Assembly (NCBI RefSeq): GCF_001593605.1
Contig: NZ_CP012836.1
Span: forward strand, 2,546,501-2,610,500
Direction: 5' to 3'
Source of the DNA: Algoriphagus sanaruensis
GTDB taxonomy: Bacteria > Bacteroidota > Bacteroidia > Cytophagales > Cyclobacteriaceae
DNA: 64,000 bases
Shown here: positions 49,978 through 60,200 of the stretch, in pieces
How the letters are laid out: every line of letters starts with the position of its first letter
Position numbering within the stretch: the stretch's first letter is position 1
Translations under genes and position numbers: made by a program
The notes under the pieces: model-generated
Database searches by the model: none
Told to the model about the DNA's origin: nothing
Seen by the model: only the letters and a program-made list of their open reading frames with translations

Positions 49978-51846
49978 TTACCAAGCGATTCCGTAATCAT
50001 CGCCATAATTACTCGATCCTCCCCAAAACGTTCCATGTTTCCAATCAAACCAAATAGCATTGATTGGGCCTGAAGTTTTATTCCAAAAATCCATGGAATA
50101 TCCTCTTTTGAGCAAATCTTTTCTTACCCAATCTGGGGTGTCTACCCGAAGGGTTATTGCCCCTGGCCTAATTTCATGATCACCAAACGAGCTTTGCATT
50201 TGATAGGAATTAAAATTGGGTGCTTCTGTCGCTTCTTGAATTTCCATTCCAAATTCGACCACATTTAAGAATAGCTGCAATAAATTTTGATCTTGAGAAT
50301 CTCCGCCTTGAACGGCAAAAGAAAGGAATGGCTTTCCATCCTTCATAGCCAAACTAGGTGTTAACGTTACTCGAGGTCTTTTTCCTGGCTCAGGTAGATT
50401 ATAAGGATTTAAGTTTGGATCAAGTACAAAGCTTTGCATCCGTTGAGATAGCCCAACTCCTGTATTCCCTGCGATAACTGCAGGTATCCAGCCACCACTT
50501 GGAGTAACAGAAACTACCCAACCCTCCGCATCAGCAGCTTGAACCGAAGTAGTTCCTTTTTGAAAATCGATCAAAAATTCTTCATCTACATCTTGGTTGA
50601 TTTCATTCTCTGAGCGAGAAGCCATGGCATTTTTCGTCTTCGATAATATTTCCAAGTTTGGATTAGTTTCCCCTTGGAATGGGTAGGGATCACCAGCCGT
50701 AATACTTGGATTATTTCGATCTCCAATCAATTTTGCTCTTTCCTTCGCGTATTCCTTAGAAAGTAAGCCTTTCATAGGAGACTGAACGAAAGCAGGATCA
50801 CCGTAATAAAAATCACGATCCGCGAAAGCCAAACTCATTGCTTGATATACGGTATGGATATAATTAGCTGAATTATACCCCATCGACTTCAAGTCAAAAT
50901 TCTCCAAGATATTCAAGGATTGAAGTAGGGCAGGGCCTTGGGTCCATTCCTGAAGTTTGTAAACTTCAATTCCTTTGTAATTGACATGCAGAGGTTCTTC
51001 GATTTTTACTTTCCAGTTTGCTAAATCTGATTCTGTAAATAGACCACCTTGTTCTCGTGTTCCTCGAACAATTTCTTTGGCAATATCACCTTTGTAAAAC
51101 CGATCATAGGCTGCATAAATGGCATCCTTTCTCGATTTACCAGCCTTCAATGCTGATCGTTCCGCCTCAACCAACTTTGCCAAGGTTTGATACAGATCTT
51201 CTTGAACAAAAATTTCACCCGCTACAGGTCCCTCATGTTCTTCTCCCAAATGAGGTAAAAATACCTTTTTAGAATAAGGCCACTGCTTGATTCTATTTTT
51301 TTGAGCTTCGATCGTATTGGAAGTTTGCGCCTCCATTGGGTATCCTTTAGCTAGGTCCATGGCTGGTTTTAGCACTTGTTCAAGACTCATGGTGCCATAC
51401 TCAGCAAGCATGGTCATGATTCCACCTGGAGTACCCGGAGTGGTTGCAGAGAGTGGACCGTATTGAGGAGGATAATCCATTCCTTGCCCTTTGAAAAATT
51501 CAACAGTTGCACCGGTTGGGGCATACCCCAAAGCATTAATAGCGATAACCTTTTTTTCTTTAGGATGATAAATCAAAGCTTGAGTTTCCCCACCCCAAGA
51601 AAGTACATCCCACATGGTCGAGGTGGCAGCAATCATAGCACAAGCAGCATCTATAGCATTTCCTCCTTGGTTAAAGATTTGCGCTCCGGCTGTAGCAGCA
51701 AGAGGCTTACCAGTAATTGCCACCCAGTTTTTGCCATGAAGGGTGGGGCGATTGTTAGGTGTTGTTCCTGCACCAAGACCTGGAAGTCCTTGTGCCAACC
51801 CTTTCCAAGAAAGGATTAAGAAAACAAATAGGTAGATTTTTCTCAT
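49978..51846 (-). CDS. Gamma-glutamyltransferase-family protein, diverged
   Basis: A 622-residue exported Ntn-hydrolase-family protein with a signal peptide (residues 1-19, ending GLAQ). Family features are FNQGGNAIDAACAMIAAT, TPGTPGGIMTML and AMSLAFADRDFYYGDP. The cleavage/nucleophile region is QKGTTSVQAADAEG (Thr432) with serine where TTHxS/D GGTs have histidine. It is about 55 residues longer than the first copy. The activity may be another acyl transfer or cephalosporin-acylase-like hydrolysis. The CarboxypepD_reg gene lies 9 bases upstream, so they are likely co-transcribed. Confidence 0.88.
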   Translation of the reverse strand: MRKIYLFVFLILSWKGLAQGLPGLGAGTTPNNRPTLHGKNWVAITGKPLAATAGAQIFNQGGNAIDAACAMIAATSTMWDVLSWGGETQALIYHPKEKKVIAINALGYAPTGATVEFFKGQGMDYPPQYGPLSATTPGTPGGIMTMLAEYGTMSLEQVLKPAMDLAKGYPMEAQTSNTIEAQKNRIKQWPYSKKVFLPHLGEEHEGPVAGEIFVQEDLYQTLAKLVEAERSALKAGKSRKDAIYAAYDRFYKGDIAKEIVRGTREQGGLFTESDLANWKVKIEEPLHVNYKGIEVYKLQEWTQGPALLQSLNILENFDLKSMGYNSANYIHTVYQAMSLAFADRDFYYGDPAFVQSPMKGLLSKEYAKERAKLIGDRNNPSITAGDPYPFQGETNPNLEILSKTKNAMASRSENEINQDVDEEFLIDFQKGTTSVQAADAEGWVVSVTPSGGWIPAVIAGNTGVGLSQRMQSFVLDPNLNPYNLPEPGKRPRVTLTPSLAMKDGKPFLSFAVQGGDSQDQNLLQLFLNVVEFGMEIQEATEAPNFNSYQMQSSFGDHEIRPGAITLRVDTPDWVRKDLLKRGYSMDFWNKTSGPINAIWFDWKHGTFWGGSSNYGDDYGIAW

Positions 51847-51855
51847 ATCGAGCGA

Positions 51856-52920
51856 TTAATTGGTTTTTGCTTCATCTAATAATTGGCTCATGATGGGTAC
51901 AAAGCCTGGGAATTTGGAATTGAAATGGGTAAATAACTGAAAGATCGAACTCGGATCGGAAACCTTCAGCTGATTCGTTTCTGCAAATTCTTCCATCTCA
52001 GATTGTAGGTCTCCAAAAATGGGAAACAAGTCTTTGCGCTTTTTCGGAATCAGAAATAAATCCTTTCCCTTCAGATAATAGTATTTATTCCGCTTTACAA
52101 TTTGATCATTGCGATTTCCAACCATTAGTGCCGTATTGTAATTGGATTCTTTGAAAATGGCAAACGTTCTTCGCATCAACGGTAATTGTCCCTCGACCAA
52201 AACCTCAAAAAATCCTGATATCGGCACTCCATCTTCTTTAAAATCCATTCCATTTACAAAATACCGTGGGACTTTATAGCTACTGTCCATCCATACAATA
52301 TTCTGAACTCGGATTCCTTGAATGGTTGAAACCAGCATCTTTTCCGGTTCCATTAATTCAAATTGGTTGGCATTGATATTATATCGGACTCTAAAGCCTT
52401 CTAATACTTCCATATCTCGGTACAAAAGGATAGAGGCTAGGTTCCATTTATTATCCAAATAGAAATTGCCTTCCACACGCTTTGGCTCAGGAGGAATGCC
52501 ATACACCATATTTCCTCCAATAAAATTTGGGCGCTCAGAAAGTAATCTACTGACATTCGCAGAGCGGATAGTCTTTTGAAGTGCTGCTCCTGTACCTTCA
52601 CTCCCAAATCGGATCATGGAAATTACTCCCAAATTCAAATCCTCATTCAGTTCAATAATTCGCTCAAATCGGTTGTAACCGGGATAAGTGATGGAAATGG
52701 TGTATTTTCCAGATGTAACATTTTCTAATAAAAAACCTCCTCCTCCGATACTTTGGGTACCGTAGGCAGTATTTCTTAAAATCACCACCGCATCTTGAAG
52801 ACTCTCTTTTGAATCCTCCGCGACTATCCTTCCTCTGATTTCAAATGTTTGTCCAAATAAAGGTCTTTGGATAAAAATTAAAGCCAAACTCAAGAGAAAA
52901 CCTGTAAAATATATCTTCAT
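51856..52920 (-). CDS. Exported protein with CarboxypepD_reg-like domain
   Basis: A 354-residue protein from ATG 52920. The signal peptide MKIYFTGFLLSLALIFIQRP ends near FGQ. A beta-sandwich CarboxypepD_reg-like domain (TFEIRGRIVAEDSKESLQDAVVILRN to YTISITYPGYNRFERII, about residues 23-100) follows. The rest resembles no family I know and has no TonB barrel. It precedes the second gamma-glutamyltransferase by 9 bases. An outer-membrane or surface role is inferred. Confidence 0.78.
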   Translation of the reverse strand: MKIYFTGFLLSLALIFIQRPLFGQTFEIRGRIVAEDSKESLQDAVVILRNTAYGTQSIGGGGFLLENVTSGKYTISITYPGYNRFERIIELNEDLNLGVISMIRFGSEGTGAALQKTIRSANVSRLLSERPNFIGGNMVYGIPPEPKRVEGNFYLDNKWNLASILLYRDMEVLEGFRVRYNINANQFELMEPEKMLVSTIQGIRVQNIVWMDSSYKVPRYFVNGMDFKEDGVPISGFFEVLVEGQLPLMRRTFAIFKESNYNTALMVGNRNDQIVKRNKYYYLKGKDLFLIPKKRKDLFPIFGDLQSEMEEFAETNQLKVSDPSSIFQLFTHFNSKFPGFVPIMSQLLDEAKTN

Positions 52921-53025
52921 CTTTTCTTCAAATTTACTTTCAATATACTTCAAACTTTTAATTCAAAATAGGGACGATATGTTCGTAGATTGGTCCTGAA
53001 TAAAAAGTAATTCGGCAATTTCTCT

Positions 53026-53033
53026 ATCTTTGA
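53026..53033 (+). promoter_or_regulatory. -7 element of the DEAD-box helicase gene
   Basis: TATCTTTG matches TAnnTTTG exactly, 53 bases before the TTG start. No TTTG at the expected -33 position. Confidence 0.4.
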
Positions 53034-53086
53034 AAAACACGGAAAACTTCATTTCCTCTTTTTGATCACATAACCATCACCACAAC

Positions 53087-54445
53087 TTGGATTTCTCTTC
53101 ATTTCAGTTTGAATCTTCCTTACAAGAAGGTTTGGATTCCATGGGCTTTGACCAGCCTACCCCCATTCAAGAATTAGCTATCCCCGTAATTCTGAAGGGA
53201 AAAGACCTAATTGCATGTGCACAAACAGGCACAGGAAAAACTGCTGCATTCATTTTACCCGTTTTACATAAAATTGCCCAATCAGGCTCAAGCAAGCTCA
53301 ACACCTTAATTTTAGCCCCAACCCGTGAATTGGCCATTCAGATTGATCAGCAAATTCAAGGCTTTGCCTACTTCGTGGGAATCAGTTCAATTCCCATTTA
53401 TGGGGGAGGAGATGGGATTATCTGGGAACAACAGAAAAAAGCGCTAGAATCAGGAGCCGAGCTTGTGGTAGCTACTCCAGGAAGATTAATTGCTCTTCTT
53501 GCAGGAGGTAAAATGGACCTTAGCAGCCTCCAGCATTTAATCTTGGACGAAGCGGACCGGATGATGGATATGGGGTTTTCAGATGATATTTTAAAAATCG
53601 TCAATTACCTTCCAAAAGACCGGCAGACGATTTTATTCTCAGCGACCATGCCTCCCAAAATCAGACAATTCAGCATGAAAATCCTCCAGAATCCGGAGGA
53701 AATTACGCTTGCTGTAGGAAAAACTGCCGAAGGAGTTACTCAATCCATGTATTCCGTTTACGATGAGCAAAAGGAAGAGCTCGTTCGTCAAATTCTATCT
53801 CAAAAAAATTATGAAGCAGTAATCATTTTCGCTTCTACTAAAGAAAAAGTAAAAGCGCTTTACAAGGTTCTACGAAAAGATTTTGATGTCCAAGCCTTCC
53901 ATTCTGATTTGGAGCAAATCGAACGTGAAAAAATCATGGCCGATTTCAAAAATCGCCAAGTCAAAATCCTGATCGGTACGGACATTATTTCAAGAGGAAT
54001 AGATGTTGTCGGTATCGAATTGGTCATCAATTTTGACACTCCAGGAGATCCTGAAGATTATGTCCACCGAGTGGGTCGAACTGCTCGTGCTGATAAGGAA
54101 GGGGAGGCAATAACATTTGTAAATCCTAAGGATCAGCGGAAATTTGAGCGAATCGAGCAGTTGATCGGTATGAAGGTACCCCAAGTACAACTTCCAGAGT
54201 CTCTGGGAAAAGGTCCGGAAATTCACATTTCAAAATCATCAAAATCCGAAGGAAAAGAACAGTTTTCTAAAAAGAAAAAGACTAAGAAAAAGCCCTCTGG
54301 ACCTAGACCAAATCAAGCTGATGATGTCAAAAAGCAAGCCTCAGCTTCAAGTCCTGCTACTCCTAAACCTTCGACTGAACAATCGACTCCAAAAGAATCT
54401 ACCCCCAGCCGTTTTGGTCAACGTAGGAACGTGATTGATGATTGA
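53087..54445 (+). CDS. DEAD-box RNA helicase
   Basis: A 452-residue ATP-dependent RNA helicase. Motifs in order are the Q motif GFDQPTPIQELAIPV, AQTGTGKTAAF, PTRELAIQ, TPGRLIALL, LDEADRMMDMGF, SATMP, IIFASTKEK, GTDIISRGIDV and HRVGRTARADKEGEA. The C-terminal 75 residues are basic and low-complexity (KKKKTKKKPSGPRPNQ), likely for RNA binding. The start is TTG at 53087: a stop lies in frame at 53063-53065 and no ATG falls between it and the conserved N-terminus. Roles in ribosome assembly or cold response are typical of such proteins. Confidence 0.93.
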   Translation: MDFSSFQFESSLQEGLDSMGFDQPTPIQELAIPVILKGKDLIACAQTGTGKTAAFILPVLHKIAQSGSSKLNTLILAPTRELAIQIDQQIQGFAYFVGISSIPIYGGGDGIIWEQQKKALESGAELVVATPGRLIALLAGGKMDLSSLQHLILDEADRMMDMGFSDDILKIVNYLPKDRQTILFSATMPPKIRQFSMKILQNPEEITLAVGKTAEGVTQSMYSVYDEQKEELVRQILSQKNYEAVIIFASTKEKVKALYKVLRKDFDVQAFHSDLEQIEREKIMADFKNRQVKILIGTDIISRGIDVVGIELVINFDTPGDPEDYVHRVGRTARADKEGEAITFVNPKDQRKFERIEQLIGMKVPQVQLPESLGKGPEIHISKSSKSEGKEQFSKKKKTKKKPSGPRPNQADDVKKQASASSPATPKPSTEQSTPKESTPSRFGQRRNVIDD

Positions 54446-54524
54446 TTTTTAAGAATATAGCATTGGTTTTTTTCCTTCACAAAAGTTACCTTCCGTGACT
54501 TTTGGATTTTTAAATTTTCAACTC

Positions 54525-55352
54525 ATGCAAACTGTTAAACTTAAGTCGAAGGGTTCTCAGGTAGAATACCTTCAGGAACTTTTGGGGAAAATTGGCTATG
54601 ACCTGCCTCAAACTGGTTACTTCGGAAACCAAACCGAGCAAGCCGTAAGAGATTTTCAAGAAAAAAATGGGCTGGTAGTAGATGGACAGGTTGGTATCAA
54701 AACCTGGACACTCCTGATCGCCAAATCCCAACCGTTTACCTCTATCGGGGATAAATTTCTGGGAGAAAAAGATCTGATCGAATTTGCGAATCGACATCAA
54801 CTCGAATTAGCCTCAGTAAAAGCGGTTAATGAAGTAGAAAGCAGTGGAAAAGGATTTCTTGTAGATGGTCGTCCCAAAATTCTTTTTGAAGGTCATATCT
54901 TTTGGAAAGAATTAAAAAATAGAGGGATTGACCCGACTACTTTGGTCAGACCTGATTCTGCGGATGTTCTATATCCCAAATGGTCTAAATCACATTACAA
55001 AGGGGGAACAGGTGAATATTCGAGACTTGAAAAGGCAATCAGTATAAGTCCGGATGCACGTGTAAGAGAGGCGGCATTGGCATCTGCTTCTTGGGGAACC
55101 TACCAAATCATGGGCTTCCATTTTCAAAAACTGGGCTATACACATATTCAAGAATTTGTGGATTTAATGCAAATCCATGAACGAAATCACTTAGAAGCAT
55201 TCGGAAGATATTTACAGACCTTTGGGTGCTTGGAATTTTTGAGACGAAAAGATTGGGCAAGCTTTGCTCGATGTTATAATGGTCCCGCCTATGCCCAAAA
55301 TAAATACGATTTAAAACTGGCTTCTGCCTATCAAAAACACCTTAATCGATAA
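54525..55352 (+). CDS. N-acetylmuramidase with peptidoglycan-binding domain, no signal peptide
   Basis: A 275-residue protein. The N-terminal PG_binding_1 domain (residues 1 to about 65, GSQVEYLQELLGKIGYDLP to NGLVVDGQVGIKTW) is followed by an N-acetylmuramidase domain. That domain has a candidate catalytic glutamate in AVNEVESSGKGFLVDGR, plus ILFEGHIFWKEL and SASWGTYQIMGFHF. It cleaves peptidoglycan glycan strands if active. No signal peptide or membrane segment is present, as in phage endolysins or injected effectors, and no holin or phage genes lie nearby. ATG 54525 (MQTVKLKS) is preferred to an in-frame start 10 codons upstream. Confidence 0.87.
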   Translation: MQTVKLKSKGSQVEYLQELLGKIGYDLPQTGYFGNQTEQAVRDFQEKNGLVVDGQVGIKTWTLLIAKSQPFTSIGDKFLGEKDLIEFANRHQLELASVKAVNEVESSGKGFLVDGRPKILFEGHIFWKELKNRGIDPTTLVRPDSADVLYPKWSKSHYKGGTGEYSRLEKAISISPDARVREAALASASWGTYQIMGFHFQKLGYTHIQEFVDLMQIHERNHLEAFGRYLQTFGCLEFLRRKDWASFARCYNGPAYAQNKYDLKLASAYQKHLNR

Positions 55353-55426
55353 TGATTATGAGACCTCTTAAAGTATTGATTAGCTGAAGGTAATGAAATA
55401 ATCAAGATTGAATTAATTGAACATTC

Positions 55427-55870
55427 ATGAAAGTCAAAGAATTAAATGATCTCTTTCAAAGAGATTTAAAAAAGCTTAAGCAAGAATTAACTTCCTACAC
55501 TTCAGAAGACCAGTTATGGCTGGTGCCTGAGGGTATTGTGAATTCTGGAGGGAATCTAGCACTTCATCTTCTTGGAAATCTTCGTCATTTTATCGGAAAT
55601 GACCTTGGAGGATTTCCATATGTTCGGAATAGAGAACGTGAATTTGGAGCAAAAGGAGAGCCTCTTGAAGGCTTATTGCTAGAGCTTGAAGAAACGCAAG
55701 TCATTGTAGAAAAATCACTCCTCGCTCTACATCCTGATCGTTTGGGAGATGTATCCATTCATGCCTTTTTCGGCTATCCAATGACCATTGGTTATTTTTT
55801 AATTCACCTGTATGGACATTTTAATTATCATCTTGGGCAAATCAACTATCACCGAAGAATGGTCAACTAA
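55427..55870 (+). CDS. DinB-family protein
   Basis: A 147-residue four-helix-bundle protein of the DinB/DUF1572 type. Histidines positioned for a metal site appear in LALHLLGNLRHFIG and LIHLYGHFNYHLGQINYHRR. Such proteins include bacillithiol or mycothiol S-transferases, but most have unknown substrates. It is 74 bases after the muramidase gene, and its stop is 3 bases from the facing APC permease stop. Confidence 0.85.
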   Translation: MKVKELNDLFQRDLKKLKQELTSYTSEDQLWLVPEGIVNSGGNLALHLLGNLRHFIGNDLGGFPYVRNREREFGAKGEPLEGLLLELEETQVIVEKSLLALHPDRLGDVSIHAFFGYPMTIGYFLIHLYGHFNYHLGQINYHRRMVN

Positions 55871-55873
55871 GCC

Positions 55874-57151
55874 TTAGTACTTCCTTCGATCTAGCAAAAA
55901 GATCACAAATCCAATAAAGAGTAATCCCAACCCTGCGATACTTTCTTTGGGACGATCCCAAATCATATATCCCATCACAGCAGTACTAAACACCAGATAA
56001 ATATATTGTAACCAAGGTTTGAAAGGTGTCTGGAAATTGATTGCTTTTTTGATTTTAAGCGAGGAGAATACCGTGATCGTTCCCATAAGTTGGAGGACAA
56101 ATCCAGCATAAAGCATAACCTGCTCAAAAGATCCACTTAAAAACAAAACCAAGCTAATCAGGGTATTTAAACCAATCGCTCTAACTGGAATCCCTTGAGC
56201 ATTGATTTTGGCAAGTGGGCTCCATAATTTAAAATCTCTAGCCATGGCATAGGTAATTCTTGGGCCAATCCAAGAATACCCCGAAATGGTGGCAATGAGT
56301 TGAACGGCAATAAAAAAGCTAACCCATAAAGCCCCTTTTGCTCCAAACAGATTCCCAAAAGCTATGTCTGCCACATTTACTTGACCTGAAAGTTGCTCTA
56401 CTGAAGCATGCTTCAACATGACCAACTGAAGTAAAACGTAGACAACCCAAACCGTGATGGTTGCCCAGATCAAGGCTTTAGGAAGATTTTTTTGGGGCTG
56501 ATCAACTTCCTCAATAATATAAGCCGCAGAATTCCATCCAGTGTAGGCATAAAACACATAAATCAAAGAAACTGAAAACCCGGGAAGCAAAAGTTCTTCA
56601 TTCCAAGACGAAGTGAAATTCAAAGAAGAAACAGTTTGCTCTGGAGTAGAGTAGGCCAATCCTAAACCAATCAGGACAAAAATAAAAACGACCTTAACTA
56701 AGGTCATTAAATCCTGAAACTGAGCAGATCGAGAAACAGAAAATAGGTGTGCAATAGGAATAGCAAGAAGAAAAAATAAACCCGGAATTAAGGTCTCTCC
56801 AAACAAGGGTGACAAATAGTTATTCATTGCCATTGCTGCTATTGCAATAGGTGCAGAAAATCCTACCGTCAAAGAAACCCAGGCATAGAGATAACCAATT
56901 GATGGATGAATGGTCTCCGAAAGAAACACATAATCTCCACCGGTTTTTTGAAAGTGCGTCCCTAATTCAGCATAAACCAAGGCTCCAATTAATGCCATAC
57001 CGCCCCCCAAAGTCCAAATTAAAAGAATGGACCAGGTATTTTGAACTTCCGCTAACTGAAAACCCAAACTGGTAAACACACCAGTTCCTACCATATTCGC
57101 CACCACTAATCCAGTGGCCGTTTTCCAAGATATTTTAGAAGAAATGGACAT
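55874..57151 (-). CDS. APC-family amino-acid permease
   Basis: A 425-residue inner-membrane transporter with about 12 membrane segments. The APC signature is GLVVANMVGTGVFTSLGF near the N-terminus (residues 14-31), then YAELGTHFQKTGGDYVFLSE and VFYAYTGWNSAAYIIEEV. Closest types are cationic or LAT-like amino-acid permeases. The substrate is not determinable. It lies downstream of a terminator for the 57261-60404 gene, so it is transcribed on its own. Confidence 0.9.
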   Translation of the reverse strand: MSISSKISWKTATGLVVANMVGTGVFTSLGFQLAEVQNTWSILLIWTLGGGMALIGALVYAELGTHFQKTGGDYVFLSETIHPSIGYLYAWVSLTVGFSAPIAIAAMAMNNYLSPLFGETLIPGLFFLLAIPIAHLFSVSRSAQFQDLMTLVKVVFIFVLIGLGLAYSTPEQTVSSLNFTSSWNEELLLPGFSVSLIYVFYAYTGWNSAAYIIEEVDQPQKNLPKALIWATITVWVVYVLLQLVMLKHASVEQLSGQVNVADIAFGNLFGAKGALWVSFFIAVQLIATISGYSWIGPRITYAMARDFKLWSPLAKINAQGIPVRAIGLNTLISLVLFLSGSFEQVMLYAGFVLQLMGTITVFSSLKIKKAINFQTPFKPWLQYIYLVFSTAVMGYMIWDRPKESIAGLGLLFIGFVIFLLDRRKY

Positions 57152-57175
57152 TAAAAATCTGTTGATTTGAAAATA

Positions 57176-57209
57176 AGAAAAGCATCCGGAATAATCAGGA
57201 TGCTTTTCT
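57176..57209 (-). terminator. Terminator after the sortilin/BNR-repeat gene
   Basis: A 12-bp perfect stem AGAAAAGCATCC (57176-57187 with 57198-57209) and a 10-base loop, with A/T-rich flanks, 50 bases after the stop at 57261. Confidence 0.85.
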
Positions 57210-57260
57210 ATAGTCAGGAGTTTATCAACTCGAAAAGTCTAAGTGTACTTTCTTAGACGC

Positions 57261-60200
57261 TTATTTATTCACAGCCTCAAATAGGTCGATTTTGGTTGCC
57301 TTCACTTTTTCCTCAAAGGTTTTCCAATCACCCGACATAAATTCATTGACCTTAGCTATGGCCTCGTCAGCAGCTTCTTTAGCTTGGGTGAATAATCGCT
57401 CTTCCGTGGCACCAGGAGCTCCATAACTTGAATTAGCATAGCTTCGAGGCGCAAATAATCTAGTCATGGTAGTAGGATAGAGGTTTCGAACGATTCCTTG
57501 ACCTTCTCGACGAGGACCATTAAAGGCTTCACGTGTTGCATCAAGTTTTTTCTTAATCTCTTTAGCAGCATCAGAAAGAGCTTTAGACTCATCCGTTTTT
57601 ATATCCTTGGTAATGGCATTTACTTTATCAAGAACCTTTTGAGCTTCATCCAACTTTTTGGTGCTTGCTGATACCTCGGAACTTAAACCTTCCACTTTTT
57701 TCAAAAAGGCTTCTCTTTTTTGGAGGTCAGTCAATTTGGTTTCAATTCTAGGATCGGCATTTACCTGAATTTTGGATTCAGAAGAATCTTGTCCATAATG
57801 GAAAACCAATCTGTAGGTACCAGGTAAAGCATCTCCACCACTTGGCTCGAAGAAACCTCTTCGATTTCCACCTTGACCGCCACCACCAAAGCCGCCAGTC
57901 ATTTCAGCTGTGGATTTTCTATCCAAATTCCAGATGATTCGGTTAACACCTTTTGAAGGAAGGGTTTTCAAGGTTCTAATTTGTTCTCCAGACTCATTGT
58001 AGATTTTGACTGTAACTGAGTCTAGTTTTTCTTTATCTTCATTGATAAAGAAGCTTAATCGACCTCCAAATGGACGATTTTCCCCAGCGTATTTTGCTGA
58101 GGCCATGAAACGCTCTCCATGAGGCTGCTGAATTTCAGCTTGATAGGCATCTGGAGCAGGGAAAGCCGTGATTTTTCCAGCAGGAGCTTTGCCAGAATTT
58201 TTAGCAAACGATCTTAAAGGTCTAATATCGTCCAAAACATAAATGGCTCTTCCGAATGTACCAATGACCAAATCCGCCTCTCTTTTTTGGATCGTCATAT
58301 CATAGGTAGACACTGCCTTTGGATAGCCATGCTCCCATTTGTTCCAAGTCTTAGCTTTATCAAAGGAAACATAAAGTCCATATTCAGTACCCAAGAAGAC
58401 CAAGTTTGGTTCTTCTACATCTTGTTTGATGGACAAAGTATATCCCCAAACTTTCGAATCGTCAGCAATTCTGGTAAATGTCCTACCGAAGTCTGAACTA
58501 TGGTAAGCATATGCACTAAAGTCGTTATTTCGATAATTATTGGCGATCACCCAAACCTCTCCAGCATTGTAGTCAGAAGCTTGCACTTGAGGGATCCAGG
58601 AAGCTTTTGGCAAACCAGGTAATTTAGATGCAAGGTTGGTCCAAGTTTTTCCTCCATCTGTTGTCAATTGCAAGTTACCATCATCGGTACCAACCCAAAT
58701 CACATTTTTATCAACAGGAGATGGTGCAATGGCAATAATAGTCGTGTGATTTTCAGCACCTGTGATATCAAAAGTCAAGCCGCCAGTTTGTTGCTGGCGT
58801 TGTTTTGTTGAATCATTGGTGGTCAAATCCGGAGAAATGATCTCCCAAGTTTCCCCTGAGTCAGTGGATTTATGAAGAAACTGGGAAGCATAATACAAGG
58901 TGTTTACATCGTGAGGATCCTGAGCAATGGCTGCATTCCAGTTGAACCGAAGAAAAACATCCTTATCAGGATGAGTAGGGCGAATTACTCGATTATGTCC
59001 AGTGAGTTTGTCAAATCTTGAGACATTTCCACCTTGCGACATGGTATATCCATATCGGGAATCAGCAGGATGTGAAACCACATCAAATCCGTCTCCGAAG
59101 GAAACTTCCTGCCAATAGGTGTTTCTAATTCCGTCACCTCGCCACAAATACGCAGGGCCAGTCCAAGAACCATTATCCTGCATTCCACCATAGACATTAT
59201 AAGGCAATTCATTATCTACATTGATGTGATAGAATTGGCCTACTGGAAGACTTTCTGCAAAAAACCAAGTCTTACCCATGTCTCTGGAAATATTCAAACC
59301 TCCATCGTTTCCATCGATAAGAAGAGAAGGATCGTTGGGATTGATATACCAAGCATGATGATCTGGGTGAACGCCATCGTATTGAAGTAACTGCGAAAAG
59401 CTTTTACCTCCATCTTCAGAAATTCCTACTCTAGAGTATAGCGTGTAAATTCTATTCTCATTTTTTGGATCGGCATAAATCTCAAAATAATAGAAAGGTC
59501 GATCACCTATATCGCTATTGTCATTGATCATGGAGAATTTTTCACCACCGTCTTCTGAAGCATAGAGTGCATTTTTGGAAGATTCAATCAAAGCGTAGAC
59601 TTTATTCGGATTTGCTGCTGAAATCGCCAACCCCATTCTTCCCAATTTTCCTTTCGGAATTCCATTCTCTTCTGCTGTTAATTTTTTCCAATTTTCCCCT
59701 CCATCATGAGTCACATACAAACCTGATGATTCTCCACCAGACTCAAAAAACCAAGGATATCTGCGATGTTCCCACATATTGACAAAAAGTTTGTTTGGAT
59801 TGGTGGGATCCATGATCATTTCTCCCACTCCAGTCTTTTGATCCACATAAAGGGTTTTTTTCCAAGTTTTTCCTCCGTCAGTGGTTTTATAAACTCCTCG
59901 CTCTTCTTGAGTTCCCCAAGGTGATCCAATTGCTCCAACAAAAACCGTATTTGGATCATCAGGATGAACGATGATTCGATGGATTGCTCTCGTTTTTTCT
60001 AAGCCCATCAATTGCCAAGTTTTGCCTGCATCCAATGAGCGGTAAACTCCATATCCTAAGTTGAGGGAGTTTCTAGGATTACCTTCACCAGTTCCCACCC
60101 AAATGATATTTGGGTTTTTCTGATAAATGGAAATCGCTCCAATTGAGTGAACTCGCTCGTTATCAAAAATCGGCTCCCAAGTGATCCCACCGGAAGTAGA

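Noticed and set aside
54525..55352. Part of a prophage
   Set aside because: No structural, packaging, integrase or holin genes lie on either side; neighbours are a helicase, DinB and a permease.
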